This document shows, piece by piece, positions 10,125 to 21,024 of a stretch of DNA of 64,000 nucleotides; positions within the stretch are counted from its first letter, which is position 1; the number at the start of each line of letters is the position of its first letter. Under the pieces are notes generated by a model that was not told where the DNA came from, did no database searches, and saw only the letters and a list, made by a program, of their open reading frames with translations. A program made the translations under genes and the position numbers. The DNA comes from Skeletonema tropicum. Taxonomy: Eukaryota; Bacillariophyta; Thalassiosirophyceae; Thalassiosirales; Thalassiosiraceae. Location: assembly GCA_037178625.1 (NCBI GenBank), contig CM074128.1, forward strand, positions 3,968,001 to 4,032,000. Reading direction: 5' to 3'.

Positions 10125-11414
10125 ATGAATCTCGATCGGGCTTTAATCTTGTTGTTGGCATCAGTCAGCGCCGTGTCTGGGTTTGCTCCCGGCTTCACTT
10201 CTTCTAGACAGACATCACGTGTGGTGTCAGGAAGTACTCTCTTCAGCGAGGAAGCTGCCGTTTCTGCCGATGCTGAAACTCCTGCCTCTCCTGTTGAAGA
10301 AGAATCTACATACGACACACAAATCTACATTGGAAACATTTCATTTGACACAGTCGAGAGTGACCTCCGTGCTGCCTTCCAGCAACATGGTACCGTGAAG
10401 AAAATCTCGATGCCATTGAATAGGGAGACTATGAAATCTCGTGGATTTGCGTTTGTTACCATGTCCAACGCGGAGGAAACTGCTGCTGCCATTGCTGGTG
10501 TGAATGAGTCAGAGATTACTGGAAGGACTGTTTATGCTAGTGAGAGCTTGCCAAAGGATCAGGTTGCAGAGGGAAAGAAGAAGTACCAGGCCAGGAAACA
10601 GAGTGAGTAATACATCTTTTGCATCATCAGCTGCTTGTGGCTTTTTGTCATGCAAGTTATCATTTACTTATATTGCTCTTTCTATCTGACAATGTAGGAA
10701 ATGAGGGATCCAAGATCTACATTGGCAACCTTAACTTTGATACAACGCAGGAGGACCTCACCGCAGTCTTTGCCGCTTATGGTGATGTAAAGGACTGCTT
10801 CCTTCCAACAGACTACGATGGAAATCCACGTGGATTCGCTTTCGTTTCTATGGAAGAAGAGGCTGCTGTTAAAGCGATTGAGGAATTGAATGGAACAGAA
10901 CTTGATGGACGTACTCTTACTGTCAACAAGTCTTTGCCAAAGGGACAAAAGGCTGCACCCAAACGTAAGTATTGGGATTGAAAAAAGTTTGCACAGTTAG
11001 GAAACAATAGATTTTGCAATAATCCGATTATGGGATGATTGAAACTCACCTTATGGTCTCGTCTTTTTCACTATCAAAGAAATCAAACTGTACGTTGGAA
11101 ACTTGTCATGGGGAACAGAGGAATCAACACTTCGTGAATTGTTCGAGGAATATGGAAAGGTTATTGATTGCTACAGTCCCGTTGATCGTGAAACTGGACA
11201 ACACCGTGGATTTGCTTTTGTGACAATGGACCCAGATGATGCCCTTCGTGCAGCAGATGAGACAGATGGATATGAATTGGATGGACGTATTCTTCGCGTC
11301 AACGAGGCACAACCTAAGGGATACGGGGGACGCGCAAATGATCACGATGGTTATGATGGGGGAGATGCCTACGATGAATCGGCTGACGATTCTTGGGGTA
11401 ACGACAGCTACTAG
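10125..11414 (+). CDS. Plastid-targeted RNA-binding protein with three RRMs
   Basis: Exons 10125-10602, 10698-10964 and 11080-11414 (introns 95 and 115 nt) give 359 residues with no disruption. Each exon carries one RRM: RNP2 motifs IYIGNI, IYIGNL, LYVGNL and RNP1 motifs [27 protein letters not shown]. The N-terminus is a signal peptide ending AVSG|FAPG, the Phe-at-cleavage-site presequence of diatom plastid proteins, so the product is probably a chloroplast ribonucleoprotein stabilising or processing plastid mRNA. The C-tail is rich in Gly, Asp and Tyr. The one-exon-one-RRM layout suggests growth by exon duplication. Confidence 0.88.
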
Positions 11415-11529
11415 ACACTTTCTGTACGACGAATATAAAAACGCAACAAACACGTAATGTACGGTATTTCTAATTGATGCACGAGTTAATGTTCAATGTT
11501 TTGCCACTGCTACAAGAACTCTGATGCTC

Positions 11530-13513
11530 TTATTTTTCATTCGGTCTTGGATCAACCCACTTGAAATCAATTTTGCTGTAGTCAATCCCCATACCATCTG
11601 GTCTAAGGCTCTTCATAAACATATTGTGCATTCTGTTGTGAACGAATTGGCAAAGGTGCCGCTGGGTTGTCTTATTCACTACATCGATACCAATCACTTC
11701 ATAGAATTTTGATGTTTCTCTAGCTCCACCTAATCCATACTTCGCTTCTTCAGAATGATCCCAATCTGACCGCGGTACCTCAGGGTTCATGTTCACTATA
11801 CCAAGCAGCCGCTTCATTGCTTTCACCCCGACACCCTTGTAGGTTTGTGCATGCTCCCAGAAATGCGGTACTTTATTCCTTGCAACTGAATTCTCACCTA
11901 TTGCATAGCTATGAAAACAGACGCTTCTTTCAGGAGCGAAATAGTCATAGCCAACCGTAAACCCACGAAGGCCGATTGACATTTCTTCTCCTTGGAATAT
12001 CATGGGTTGGTACAAGTCATACGGTACCGTGGCGACAAAGTGACCCCGAGAAAAAGAGTATCCTGCTGCCCAATACGGCTGCAGTTGTGGCATTCCCACG
12101 ATATCTGGTATACCTTCAGGTTGAGAAAGATGCCTCAAATGCTTCCCTTGCGCCCCACCCTCATATTCAGTATCTGAAAGAAAGAGCAATGTGAGTATTT
12201 GAGCGAAGCAATAATGAATCAATACATTATACACTGAGTGACTCACTGCACATGATCGGTCTCGTGTGCCTCTTACTTAACCCAGTCATCGGGTCAATAG
12301 AGTTCACAATATCTGTCAGATAGGTGCTAAGAACCGCCATCTCATCCCCCGTCGCCTCAATCTGACTAATAATGTCATCATCCCAACCACGGGTGAAGGT
12401 AACATGAGCGTCAGATTGCATAGCATAATACTCTCCTCTATACAATCGATGACCAATGTGTCTCGCAAACACAGGTCCAACTGCAAGCTCGGCATCCATT
12501 TGGAACACATCAATTTGATTCTTGTACAGACAGATTGGCTGATTGGGGTCATCCGAGCATGGCACATGAGGCACATCACACGATCCGTCAACCCCATCCA
12601 CAATTTGATCTACTACCCCTACACGTACTCTCTCAGGGTGAGAAGCAGTCGATAAGATACTCGTGACAGTATCACGACACTGCCAAGTCCCTATAGGATG
12701 CAATGGCAACAAAAATAGTTCGCTCCGAAAGAGGACATTTGTCTCCCCTAGTATTACTCTTTGTTTTCGGGTCTGGCGTGACACATGTGCCAATCGAGAG
12801 AGCACGTTCACGTGTCATGAGTTTATTCTGATGAATGGCAACTGGATCATCTGCCCAGAGTCGAGGTACTGTCATTTTGACGTCTTTGCCCATGTAGGCG
12901 TAACCGATATGAGGGATATTCTTCAAACATTCCTTCCTCGTCACGGATTGACACTGGCCACTTTTCCAATTGGAATTCCAGATGATGATGTGGTTTTCGA
13001 AGGATAGTTGTTTGCATTGCTGTTCCTAATATTGCTCTTATTGTTGTTGTCGCTGCTGTTGATATTGATGTTGCTGTTATTATGATCAATAATAGATCCC
13101 TCCTCCTCTGCAATAGTAGCCCCCCGCCGATGCTTATCCCGAAACCTCTTCAATTTCTCCTTGGTTTTTTTCACCAGCCCCCTCATCCCACGCGCTTCGC
13201 CATCACTCCCATCCGATAAATTCGAGAAGAACACCAAGCATACCAAAAAGTACAATAAAAATATCACTGTCGAAATGAGACACATGGCTGCAGTATTATT
13301 GTTGCTGTTCTTTCGCCTACCAGATCTTTTACGAGTCCGTGCCTTGGCCACACGTTGTTTTCGCTTGGCTTTTCTTTGCATTCGGGCGGCGCTGCGGCTG
13401 ACGTCGCTATCGCCGCCGCTGGCTACATCGTAGATACCGTTGCCGATGTGGCCGTTGATTGTCGTCCCGTTGGAGGAGGAGGGTGCGTTCCTTCTTCTTG
13501 ATCTGGCCTCCAT
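11530..13513 (-). CDS. Type II membrane GlcNAc-type glycosyltransferase, three frame breaks
   Basis: Exons 12247-13513 and 11530-12173 (minus), 73-nt intron. The N-terminal ~75 residues are basic and cytosolic, followed by one membrane span (about 75-96) and an Asn-rich stem. The lumenal domain shows the Skp1 GnT1-like glycosyltransferase pattern (PF11397): TIFVAIASYRD, HPERVRVGVV, YAMQSDAHVTFTRGWDDD (metal/nucleotide-sugar motif), then FQGEEMSIGLRGFTVGYDYF after the intron. Likely a Golgi enzyme. One-base disruptions are needed at 12945-12946, 12932-12933 and 12685-12686; with them removed both exon phases agree (about 635 residues). The start at 13513 is chosen as the first Met giving a type II topology; an in-frame Met exists at 13681. 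Confidence 0.8.
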
Positions 13514-13838
13514 TATTGTTTGATTGTGAGTGACCAAAGCAAAAGCAATAGAAAGCAATGTAATGATCTGCTTCCTGCTTCCATCATACTTATGCTGTGC
13601 ATTCGTGATTTGAAAAAGCAAGAAAATATTCAATCTAAAAGATGGGTGTCCTATCCTCGATGAAAATGACAAGCACTTCACACTTCACCTCACTTCACGA
13701 ACTCGTGTCACCACACCATGACGCAGAAAAGGCTTCGGAATTGTCTACTCTACTTAGTATCCACGATTCGATAATGCGCTTATCCTCTCGCTAGCTATGA
13801 ATCATAGCAGCTACAGATACTAACACCAAGATAGAAAT

Positions 13839-14489
13839 ATGGGCTTGACTCAAACGAAGTTGCACTTTGCAATTGTCAGGGGCACATTAGAAGGGGAGTG
13901 GTTTCATGCTTGCCGTCGTGCAGAGAAGGCCCCCTACGAAGCCTCAATCGCAAACCCCTGCGGAGATTATCCACTTCATCTCGCATGCTACAGTGGAACT
14001 GCGCCGCCATCACTCATACGTGCGTTGATTGATGCATATCCAGACGCTTTGCTAAAGAATAATAACAAGGGGCGGGATCCATTGGAGCTGGCAGCCAAAA
14101 ACTACAGTGTCGCTGATCCGAATCGTGCTCAGGTGCTAGCGTTGCTACGATGGCATCGTCCTGGTAATTCTTCGACTGCAATCACGCAACAGCATTCGGG
14201 TGATTTACTATGCAATAGTAATAACATCTTTTGTGATGAACCACCCGAACACATGTACTCGAGTGCTGCTCAGTGCGTTGTTTGCCTCGAGGAGGTAGCA
14301 ACGATTGCAATGAAACCTTGCGGGCATATTTGCCTCTGTCTAACCTGCGTCCCTACAGCAATGAAGAGTGGCCTCTGCCCAGTGGATCGTTGCGAAGTGA
14401 GGGAACTGTATCAATTGCAAGGGGATCAGATTAACATCCACATGTCCATGTGCGGAAGTGATTTGCCTCAAAACGTTCCAGTGAGCTAA
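13839..14489 (+). CDS. Ankyrin-repeat RING-finger protein
   Basis: A single intact exon of 216 residues. The middle has ankyrin-like helices (GDYPLHLACYSGTAPPSLIRAL, then GRDPLELAAKNYS). The C-terminal region is an IAP/MULAN-style RING: CVVC, then PCGHICLCLTC. The final ligand pair is unusual: the expected CPxC reads CPVD, with a Cys two residues later. Function is probably E3 ubiquitin ligase or a degenerate relative. It is divergent from the glycosyltransferase gene (325 bp between start codons). Confidence 0.8.
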   Translation: MGLTQTKLHFAIVRGTLEGEWFHACRRAEKAPYEASIANPCGDYPLHLACYSGTAPPSLIRALIDAYPDALLKNNNKGRDPLELAAKNYSVADPNRAQVLALLRWHRPGNSSTAITQQHSGDLLCNSNNIFCDEPPEHMYSSAAQCVVCLEEVATIAMKPCGHICLCLTCVPTAMKSGLCPVDRCEVRELYQLQGDQINIHMSMCGSDLPQNVPVS

Positions 14490-15529
14490 TTTTTGATAAT
14501 AATTTTTGAATAGAAGGAGGATAATTGCCAAGTGAGATCATAGAACTCTTCTGCAAGAAGCAATGTAGGTACTTATCATTGATCCTTGGCCCGTCTCTCG
14601 TCAGCAATTTTGAATGTAAATAATGTGAAAAGTGCGCTCTTTTTCCAAATGAGCACAAGTTGTAATGTCTACTTAAAATCAATGAATCGTCTACTGCATC
14701 ATCTACGTCGATCCTAAAATGCTTGCTGCAGCTACTTCTAGCATGGTAAGATTGCACAATTGTAACGAGGGCAACTTCATCCATGCTTATTTCTTGCTTC
14801 TTCATTTTCTAGATCTTGACAAACACCTTCGCTACTTTAAAAGACAACAATCTAGTCCAAGTTCGGAGTAATTGTGACATTCCTGAATGAATTTCCTCTG
14901 TTATTGGGGCATCTTGGTTTGCAATTTGATTTCGATAAGAGGAACTCTTGCTTCAAGTCGCAAGGCCGCCAAGTGGCCAAATGCCATGTAGTATGAGGCA
15001 GGCAGTTTGATGCGGTACGGTGTCTACAAGCAAGTACTCCCGGTACTCGAACTGCAACCAACATGCTGCACATTAATTGCACATTCCACAGCACTTGAGA
15101 TGTCTTTTGATGGCCAAATGAAAATGCCGCAGCTATGCTGTCAAATGGTTGAGCACTGAGCACAAGTAAAGGCTCACAAGAGGCTCACAAGTATAGCTCA
15201 CAAGTACTTACCGAAATCTTCAATCAAAGAAAAACGAACGCAAAAGCCTTCCGCCTTACTTCCATCCAAACAGAAACAGGGAACATTCCACATTCTATTG
15301 CACCATATCTTCCTCACCGTAGCTCCTCCACAGACTTAGCCAAGCCAAGAAAGTCAAAGGGCAGTTGCGTCAAGCCCTGCATTACGCATTACTTAGATCA
15401 GACGGCCGCCGATATAACATCTTGCTGCTGGCTGCGACGATCATCTTCGCGTTGGCCTGATTATTAGACATCGAGATGATGCGATGATGTCTGCAAATTG
15501 AAGTGGCTCGCAGATATTACACAGTGAAC
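14490..15529. other. Intergenic, about 1 kb
   Basis: No gene is supported; the minus-strand open frames here have no recognisable domain. Near 15169-15210 the 9-mer GCTCACAAG occurs three times at short, uneven spacing, possibly a local duplication or a regulatory cluster upstream of the next gene. Confidence 0.5.
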
Positions 15530-17434
15530 ATGAGCAGTCTCAAAAAACCTACTCGTCGTCGTTTGAGTGAAGAAAGGAGGGTAATCTTTCCATCTCTGCA
15601 TGGTGCTGCAAGTTCACGAGATCATCATGCTCAGACAAAGCCAGCCATCAAATCATATTCTCCAAACAACCAAGAAGTTCCTCGATCGCATACTCCTCCT
15701 ATGGATGATAACATTATCGTCCACTCGGATAGGATTCCAAAACAGTTTACTGCATCTCACTCACCCATCTCTCCGAAGGGACCGATAGAGCGGTCCAATT
15801 CACTAGATGACCTTGTGAATTCGCTCCAGCCTCTATCATTTAACAAAAATGTAAGCGTGCAGCCAAGAAATTCACAAACAAAGACTCTGGTGGCCAATCG
15901 AAACATCTTTCCACCCAATTTGAATCTGTCACCTCCTCAGAGCAGTGATCGCAAAATATTTATTTTCCCTCAGGGCAAGACTTTCTATCCGGCCACTACT
16001 GTTCCAACATTTCATGAGGGCCCGGGTAGGAAGTTATTGAGTGAATCTCACAACAAAGCATCAGCTTTGCAGCGCAAACCGCTTCCTTCCATACTAAGAT
16101 CGAAAGGTGGACGATCTTCTCCCTCTACCGTAATCGGTGATGCTTCTTCTACTGCAGACCAAGAAGTGATCATCTCTACTCCACAAAATCAATTTCAACT
16201 ATCACCAAATATGCCAACTCTGGCATCACCCACATCCATCAAAACTCTAAGTCCATCTATAAGAAGTCATGGTTCTAATGATACGTTAAGTGAAGCGGAA
16301 GTAATTGAACGCATATCTGACGAACCCAAGTTGCTGCCGAAACCAAAAACTATATTGAAACGGAATCAATCTGACACTGCTGTGTGCATTAACGAGGGTG
16401 GAGAACGTCAACGTCTACGAAGACTCTCGGAAGGGAATGAAAATGACCAAACGTGCAGTAATAGCCGTAGTAGTAGTTCATCAGTAACATCGTGGGAAGG
16501 ATGCGTTTCGAGACATGCGTCATTCGAATCCGTTGCCAATAATAAGAAGCCTAAAATTGGCTTCGATCCTCACGTGTGGATTCACGAATATAATCCCCAG
16601 CTCACGGTTGGTGAATTGTGGTTCACAGAAGAAGAGTTGGCTGAATTCAAGCATGAGGCGATAGAGCGCGTTAGACTGCAGAGGCAGCGCTCAATGGTTC
16701 CCACAGGAACAGGAAGAATCGTTGAAGTTACATCAAAAGGAAGCGGTAAAGCAAATGAGGGACAGCGTGTCGACAAAGCTGGACCTGTGCGATTCAACCA
16801 TCCTGCTCTCGGTTGTGATGATGAGGTTGACACTGACGATGCAGAAAAGATGATTCAAGACGCCATATCGCGAGAGATTAGGAACGTCCTTCTTGTCGAT
16901 GTGCATGAAATTTTTCTCGCTTTATTTACGAGACTCCTCAGGAGTCTCTTTCCGCACATCTCGGTCACCACAGCAAGGTCGGGTGAAGAGGCGATCTCAA
17001 GAATTGAAGCGGCACAGAAGGCATTCCCTCAAAGGGATGGAGGATCTCTTCATGGTTTCGATATCATCCTTGTGGAAGAGAGACTTGGTTCGCCATCAAC
17101 GCAACTCCATTTGACCGGTAACGGCACTTCTTCCACGCAGGCGGCAGGGGATGACTCAGTCCAACGCAGAAGAATGACATCTGGGTCAGAATTAATTAGT
17201 TCTATCGTCCAAGGAGAGCAAAAGGTTAAGGCGTCTACAAGTGAACAGAGCCGCTGTGCGCTTTTGATCGGGGTGTCAGCACATTTTACCCAAGATTTAG
17301 AGGTTATGAAGAAGAGCGGTGCAGACATTCTATGGGCTAAGCCACCGCCAGAGATGAACGTGAATCAAAGAAATCACCTACTCCAGGTGTTGATGAAAAA
17401 GAGAGGAAGAGAAAATCTCATAATGTTCGAATAG
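15530..17434 (+). CDS. Large low-complexity protein with C-terminal degenerate receiver domain
   Basis: A single intact exon of 634 residues. The first ~350 residues are Ser/Pro/Asn-rich with many SPxR-type sites and look disordered. A short conserved-looking block (VWIHEYNPQLTVGELWFTEE, about 350-370) precedes a receiver-like fold: VLLVDVHEIF (about 451), the usual phosphoacceptor strand reading DIILVEERL (about 510), and a Lys in ADILWAKPPP (about 601). The Asp that is normally phosphorylated is replaced by Glu, and a long insertion separates the strands, so this is probably a pseudo-receiver. The start is the ATG at 15530; upstream in-frame codons lack an ATG. Confidence 0.7.
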   Translation: MSSLKKPTRRRLSEERRVIFPSLHGAASSRDHHAQTKPAIKSYSPNNQEVPRSHTPPMDDNIIVHSDRIPKQFTASHSPISPKGPIERSNSLDDLVNSLQPLSFNKNVSVQPRNSQTKTLVANRNIFPPNLNLSPPQSSDRKIFIFPQGKTFYPATTVPTFHEGPGRKLLSESHNKASALQRKPLPSILRSKGGRSSPSTVIGDASSTADQEVIISTPQNQFQLSPNMPTLASPTSIKTLSPSIRSHGSNDTLSEAEVIERISDEPKLLPKPKTILKRNQSDTAVCINEGGERQRLRRLSEGNENDQTCSNSRSSSSSVTSWEGCVSRHASFESVANNKKPKIGFDPHVWIHEYNPQLTVGELWFTEEELAEFKHEAIERVRLQRQRSMVPTGTGRIVEVTSKGSGKANEGQRVDKAGPVRFNHPALGCDDEVDTDDAEKMIQDAISREIRNVLLVDVHEIFLALFTRLLRSLFPHISVTTARSGEEAISRIEAAQKAFPQRDGGSLHGFDIILVEERLGSPSTQLHLTGNGTSSTQAAGDDSVQRRRMTSGSELISSIVQGEQKVKASTSEQSRCALLIGVSAHFTQDLEVMKKSGADILWAKPPPEMNVNQRNHLLQVLMKKRGRENLIMFE

Positions 17435-17500
17435 TGTAACATTAAGCCATTGAATGGCAATAGTAGGATAATTTTATTAGTAATTTAATTTTTCAATCGC

Positions 17501-19638
17501 TCAGGTGTACTTTTGACAGAAGAGCTCGTGGTGACGCTTGAATTCAACGATTGCTCTGTCAAGCTCATCCTCCGGTGGCAAGAACGTAGTTCTGAAGCCA
17601 ATGCGTCCCTCCTTTTGCCCGAATCCGCTGGCTGGTACCACACAAATTCCTGTCTCTTCAAGCAATGAGAGCGCATACAGGGTGTCAGGCGTGACATCCA
17701 GCCGCGTTGCTTCATCAATAGCTTTCGGTGGGAGTTCTACCTTTGGGAAGGCATACATGGCTCCTTCGGAAGGAGCGCAAGTCATTCCATCGATTTCGTT
17801 TAGTCCTTTCACTAGAGAAACAGCTTTTCTCTTTAGGCTATCAAATATTGCAAACTCTTCATTTGTAAAGCGTTCGAAACTATCTTCTCCAGGCATCGGT
17901 GGCCGACACATAAGACTAGTCATCATTTGGCCATCTACTCCAGAGCACAGGCCCGAAGATGCAAGTTTGTAAAGTTGCGTTTGAACGTAAGGGCTGAAGG
18001 ATTGATCGCAACATAGCGATGTTGAGGAATTTTGAATATATAATGAAATAGAAATCAACAGTATGATATGATGAAAATACTCACTCTATGTTGTGAAGTT
18101 CCATGTAGCCTCCCCTGCGACCACACTCTCCGATAAAACCTTTCGAAGTAGAGTGAAAGCTAATCAACTGAAGCTTCTCACATCCTGGAGTCTCAATTGC
18201 AACCTTTTTCGCGGATATAAATTCCTTCTTCTCATCATAGATATTGCGTTGATATACTTCATCTGCAAGCAGAAGGATGTCGTACTTGGCACAAAACTTA
18301 CAGATGATTTCCAAGTCATCGCGAGAAAGCACTTGCCCGGTAGGATTACCTGGATTGATCAGGGTAAACGCTCTAACTTCGAGTCCATCTCTTTCAACTG
18401 CCGCTGTTCTCCTGAGCTCCAATTCTCGTTCGGTAATGGCCCATCCACTTTCTTCATCTGTAATGCATATTATGGGTGACTATGAGTATACATAATGATG
18501 TTGTTTAAGCTCCCAGTAAAAAGCAACAACTTACCTAGATAGTAACCTACTTGCCTCGCTCCTAATCGACTGATGATTGCAGAATAGATAGGATACTGGG
18601 GAATGGGAATCATGATAGCATCTCTAGAGAAGAGGTTCAACAGAGTGTTAGGTGTGGCTTCATAGTATGGTAACGAAATAGATGTCAAATATTTACTTAC
18701 CTGTTGTTGCCAATCAATCCTGTCAGCACCTGCTCAATTGCATGAGATGCTCCATTCGCCAAAAAAATATTGCTCGGAATAGCAACATGTTCATCTCTCA
18801 TGGTAATAAAGTTAGCGACATCCTTTCTAAACTCCATAATCCCCTGTGAGTTCGTATAGGCCCCAGTTCCAGCAGGACCAATTGCTTCCCTCATATCCAT
18901 TGCGCGCTCAACAACATCGGCAGGGAACGCAGATGCAATTTGCGAATTTTCCACACCAAACTCGGCAGGTAAGTCACAAAGGGCAAGTACCTGCCGATAA
19001 TAGGTCAGTGGCTTCTGTCCAACAGCATGAGGATTCCCGATATTAGTGTAAATGATCTTTTTCCCTTCTGCAGCCAACGCATCGGCACGGATCACAACTT
19101 CTCCTCGCACAGCGTACTGCATACGCCTTAAGCTCTGCGACATAGTATGCTTGTTCCAACTGTGTTCAGAATCAGCAGACTTGGGGGCATTTCCAATAGA
19201 TGCTTGATAATTCTCCATAGCATATGAATTCTTCAGGCCCTGGTCTACCTTTGTGGCTTTGATAAGCCATTGCTGGAATTTTGGAAAGGTGATGACTCCC
19301 TCAGCTGCACTTTCAAGCACTTCCTTCCTGGCATTTGGATTGATATCTGACTCTCGCACATTTTCAAGAAAGAAGCGGATCTCTTGCCAACTGATAGCAC
19401 CAGACGAATCCGTATCAAGCAATTGGAATAGCGTATGGCAACCACGTCCTGTAGCCACGTATCCATCCCAGCATTCTTGCTGAAGTTTTGCAATAAGAGG
19501 GGATGCCTTGGTTGCATCGCTGAGGCGTGAGAAGATGAACTCAGTTCCCCTCTTCGGGTCGACAGAGACAAATCGCCTCGATTCTTTTCGCTGTAGCAGC
19601 TGCCCAGCCGATTGGGCAAACTTGATTGAACGCAACAT
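17501..19638 (-). CDS. ALT: Alanine aminotransferase with N-terminal EF-hand region
   Basis: Exons 18701-19638, 18535-18623, 18085-18457 and 17993 down to 17501 (minus; introns 77, 77, 91 nt) give 630 residues in one clean frame. The C-terminal ~480 residues are a complete class I/II aminotransferase of the ALT group: [53 protein letters not shown], and the PLP Lys in SFHSTSKGF (about residue 446). It interconverts alanine + 2-oxoglutarate and pyruvate + glutamate. The first ~30 residues are basic and hydroxylated like a mitochondrial presequence. Residues ~75-86 ([12 protein letters not shown]) are a canonical EF-hand loop inside a ~120-residue extra N-terminal region, suggesting calcium control. 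The start is the ATG at 19638. Confidence 0.9.
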
Positions 19639-19991
19639 GCTGAGGGTTGTGCTATTCACCGCTGCTACTTGAATTTATGGTAGCTTTCCTTCGTATAATA
19701 TCGTAGGATACAAAACAACCATGAACCAGATGATCATGACGTCGGTATGTTATGCGATGTTCCGACAAGAAACAAGCTTCCGATGTGTGATGGGAGACGA
19801 AAATAAATATCTTTCTGCTCGCGCCAAAAAATCCAAATGCTGACTTCAACCGTCATCATCGACTTGATTGAAAGCGTTCCACCTTGTCCATGAAAAATAC
19901 TTATTACATATCTCTGATACGGCATCACAACATTGGTTGGGTAGCTTCCTCTCTCTCTCTCTCTACTCCACATCTTGACTCTCGATCAAAC

Positions 19992-20969
19992 ATGACGTTT
20001 AAAAGAGTCGTCTGTGTAACCCTCGTAGCCGCTGCTGCAAATCTATCACAAGATGTGTCCGGATTTGGAGTGAGCCGTCCTCAAATCCACCATCGAGCGG
20101 CTCACTCATCCTCCACGGCCATCCGTGCCGAACCCACGGCATCTGAAAAGGCTGCGGAGCTTCGAAAAAAGGCAGAGGAAGCCAAGCGCAAGGCTGAGGA
20201 GTTGAGGAAGGTCGCGGAAGAGAAGGCCGCAAAGGCCATGATGGCTGTGAAGGAGGCGCAGAGTAAGGGTGCAAGTAATGGTACCACCGCCCCGATGGCA
20301 TCAGCAGCAGCGGCAGCGGAACCAGAGAAACCAAAAACACCTACACCGCCACAAGTGGTAAAGAAAGTCGATACGCCAATTACCGTTGCAAAGGCTGCAT
20401 CTTCAACAGAGAAACCTGATCCAAGAGATGGGGCAATTGTTCCCGTCAACCAAGCAAATATTGAATTCGCATCTGGTGTATTGGCGGGAGGTCTAGCTTT
20501 GGCAATGGGAGCAACACCAGTATTCGCAGTCGTCGTTGCAGCTGTTGCAAATTACATCTCGAAAAAGTCGGATCTGGGAGAGTTGAACGAGTTTGTCAAT
20601 GGGATAAGTGCAGCTTCTCTTAATACAGTGAATTGGTTTGCCAAGCTCGATTCCAAATATGTGGTGTTGGGAAAGCTTTCGGATCAGTTGGATGCTCAAA
20701 TTACCAAACTTAAGAATTCCGAGGGAGAAAGTGCCGAGACTATCCGAAGAATTGAACAGTCACTTGCAAAAACGTCCAGGCAGATTTCAGATTTGGCAGA
20801 AGAGATTGATTTGATTGAAGGGAGTAAACAGGCTTTGGGTGCTGTTGGGGAGGTCATTGAAACAAGTGTTGATAAGGCTGTTGATGCGAATAAGCAGTAC
20901 AAATTTACTGAGAGGGCCGCTAATGTAGCAAAGAAGGCCGTGGATAAGACCAGGCAGCCCAAGGAGTAG
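19992..20969 (+). CDS. Plastid-targeted coiled-coil membrane protein
   Basis: A single intact exon of 325 residues from the ATG at 19992 (an upstream in-frame start at 19884 would bury the signal peptide). The N-terminus is a signal peptide ending DVSG|FGVS, the diatom plastid cleavage motif. A charged Ala/Lys/Glu coiled coil (about 45-85) and a Pro-rich linker follow. A hydrophobic Gly/Ala segment (about 165-195) could span or hairpin into a membrane. A second coiled coil runs to the C-terminus. I recognise no named family; the layout suggests a thylakoid or envelope structural protein. Confidence 0.75.
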   Translation: MTFKRVVCVTLVAAAANLSQDVSGFGVSRPQIHHRAAHSSSTAIRAEPTASEKAAELRKKAEEAKRKAEELRKVAEEKAAKAMMAVKEAQSKGASNGTTAPMASAAAAAEPEKPKTPTPPQVVKKVDTPITVAKAASSTEKPDPRDGAIVPVNQANIEFASGVLAGGLALAMGATPVFAVVVAAVANYISKKSDLGELNEFVNGISAASLNTVNWFAKLDSKYVVLGKLSDQLDAQITKLKNSEGESAETIRRIEQSLAKTSRQISDLAEEIDLIEGSKQALGAVGEVIETSVDKAVDANKQYKFTERAANVAKKAVDKTRQPKE

Positions 20970-21024
20970 ATTTAATACATATTGTAAACAGCTAAATGCA
21001 TACATGACTGATTTATTTATAGAA

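Noticed and set aside
14431..15163. Minus-strand open frames downstream of the ankyrin-RING gene
   Set aside because: Overlap the gene or are low-complexity, with no domain or intron support.
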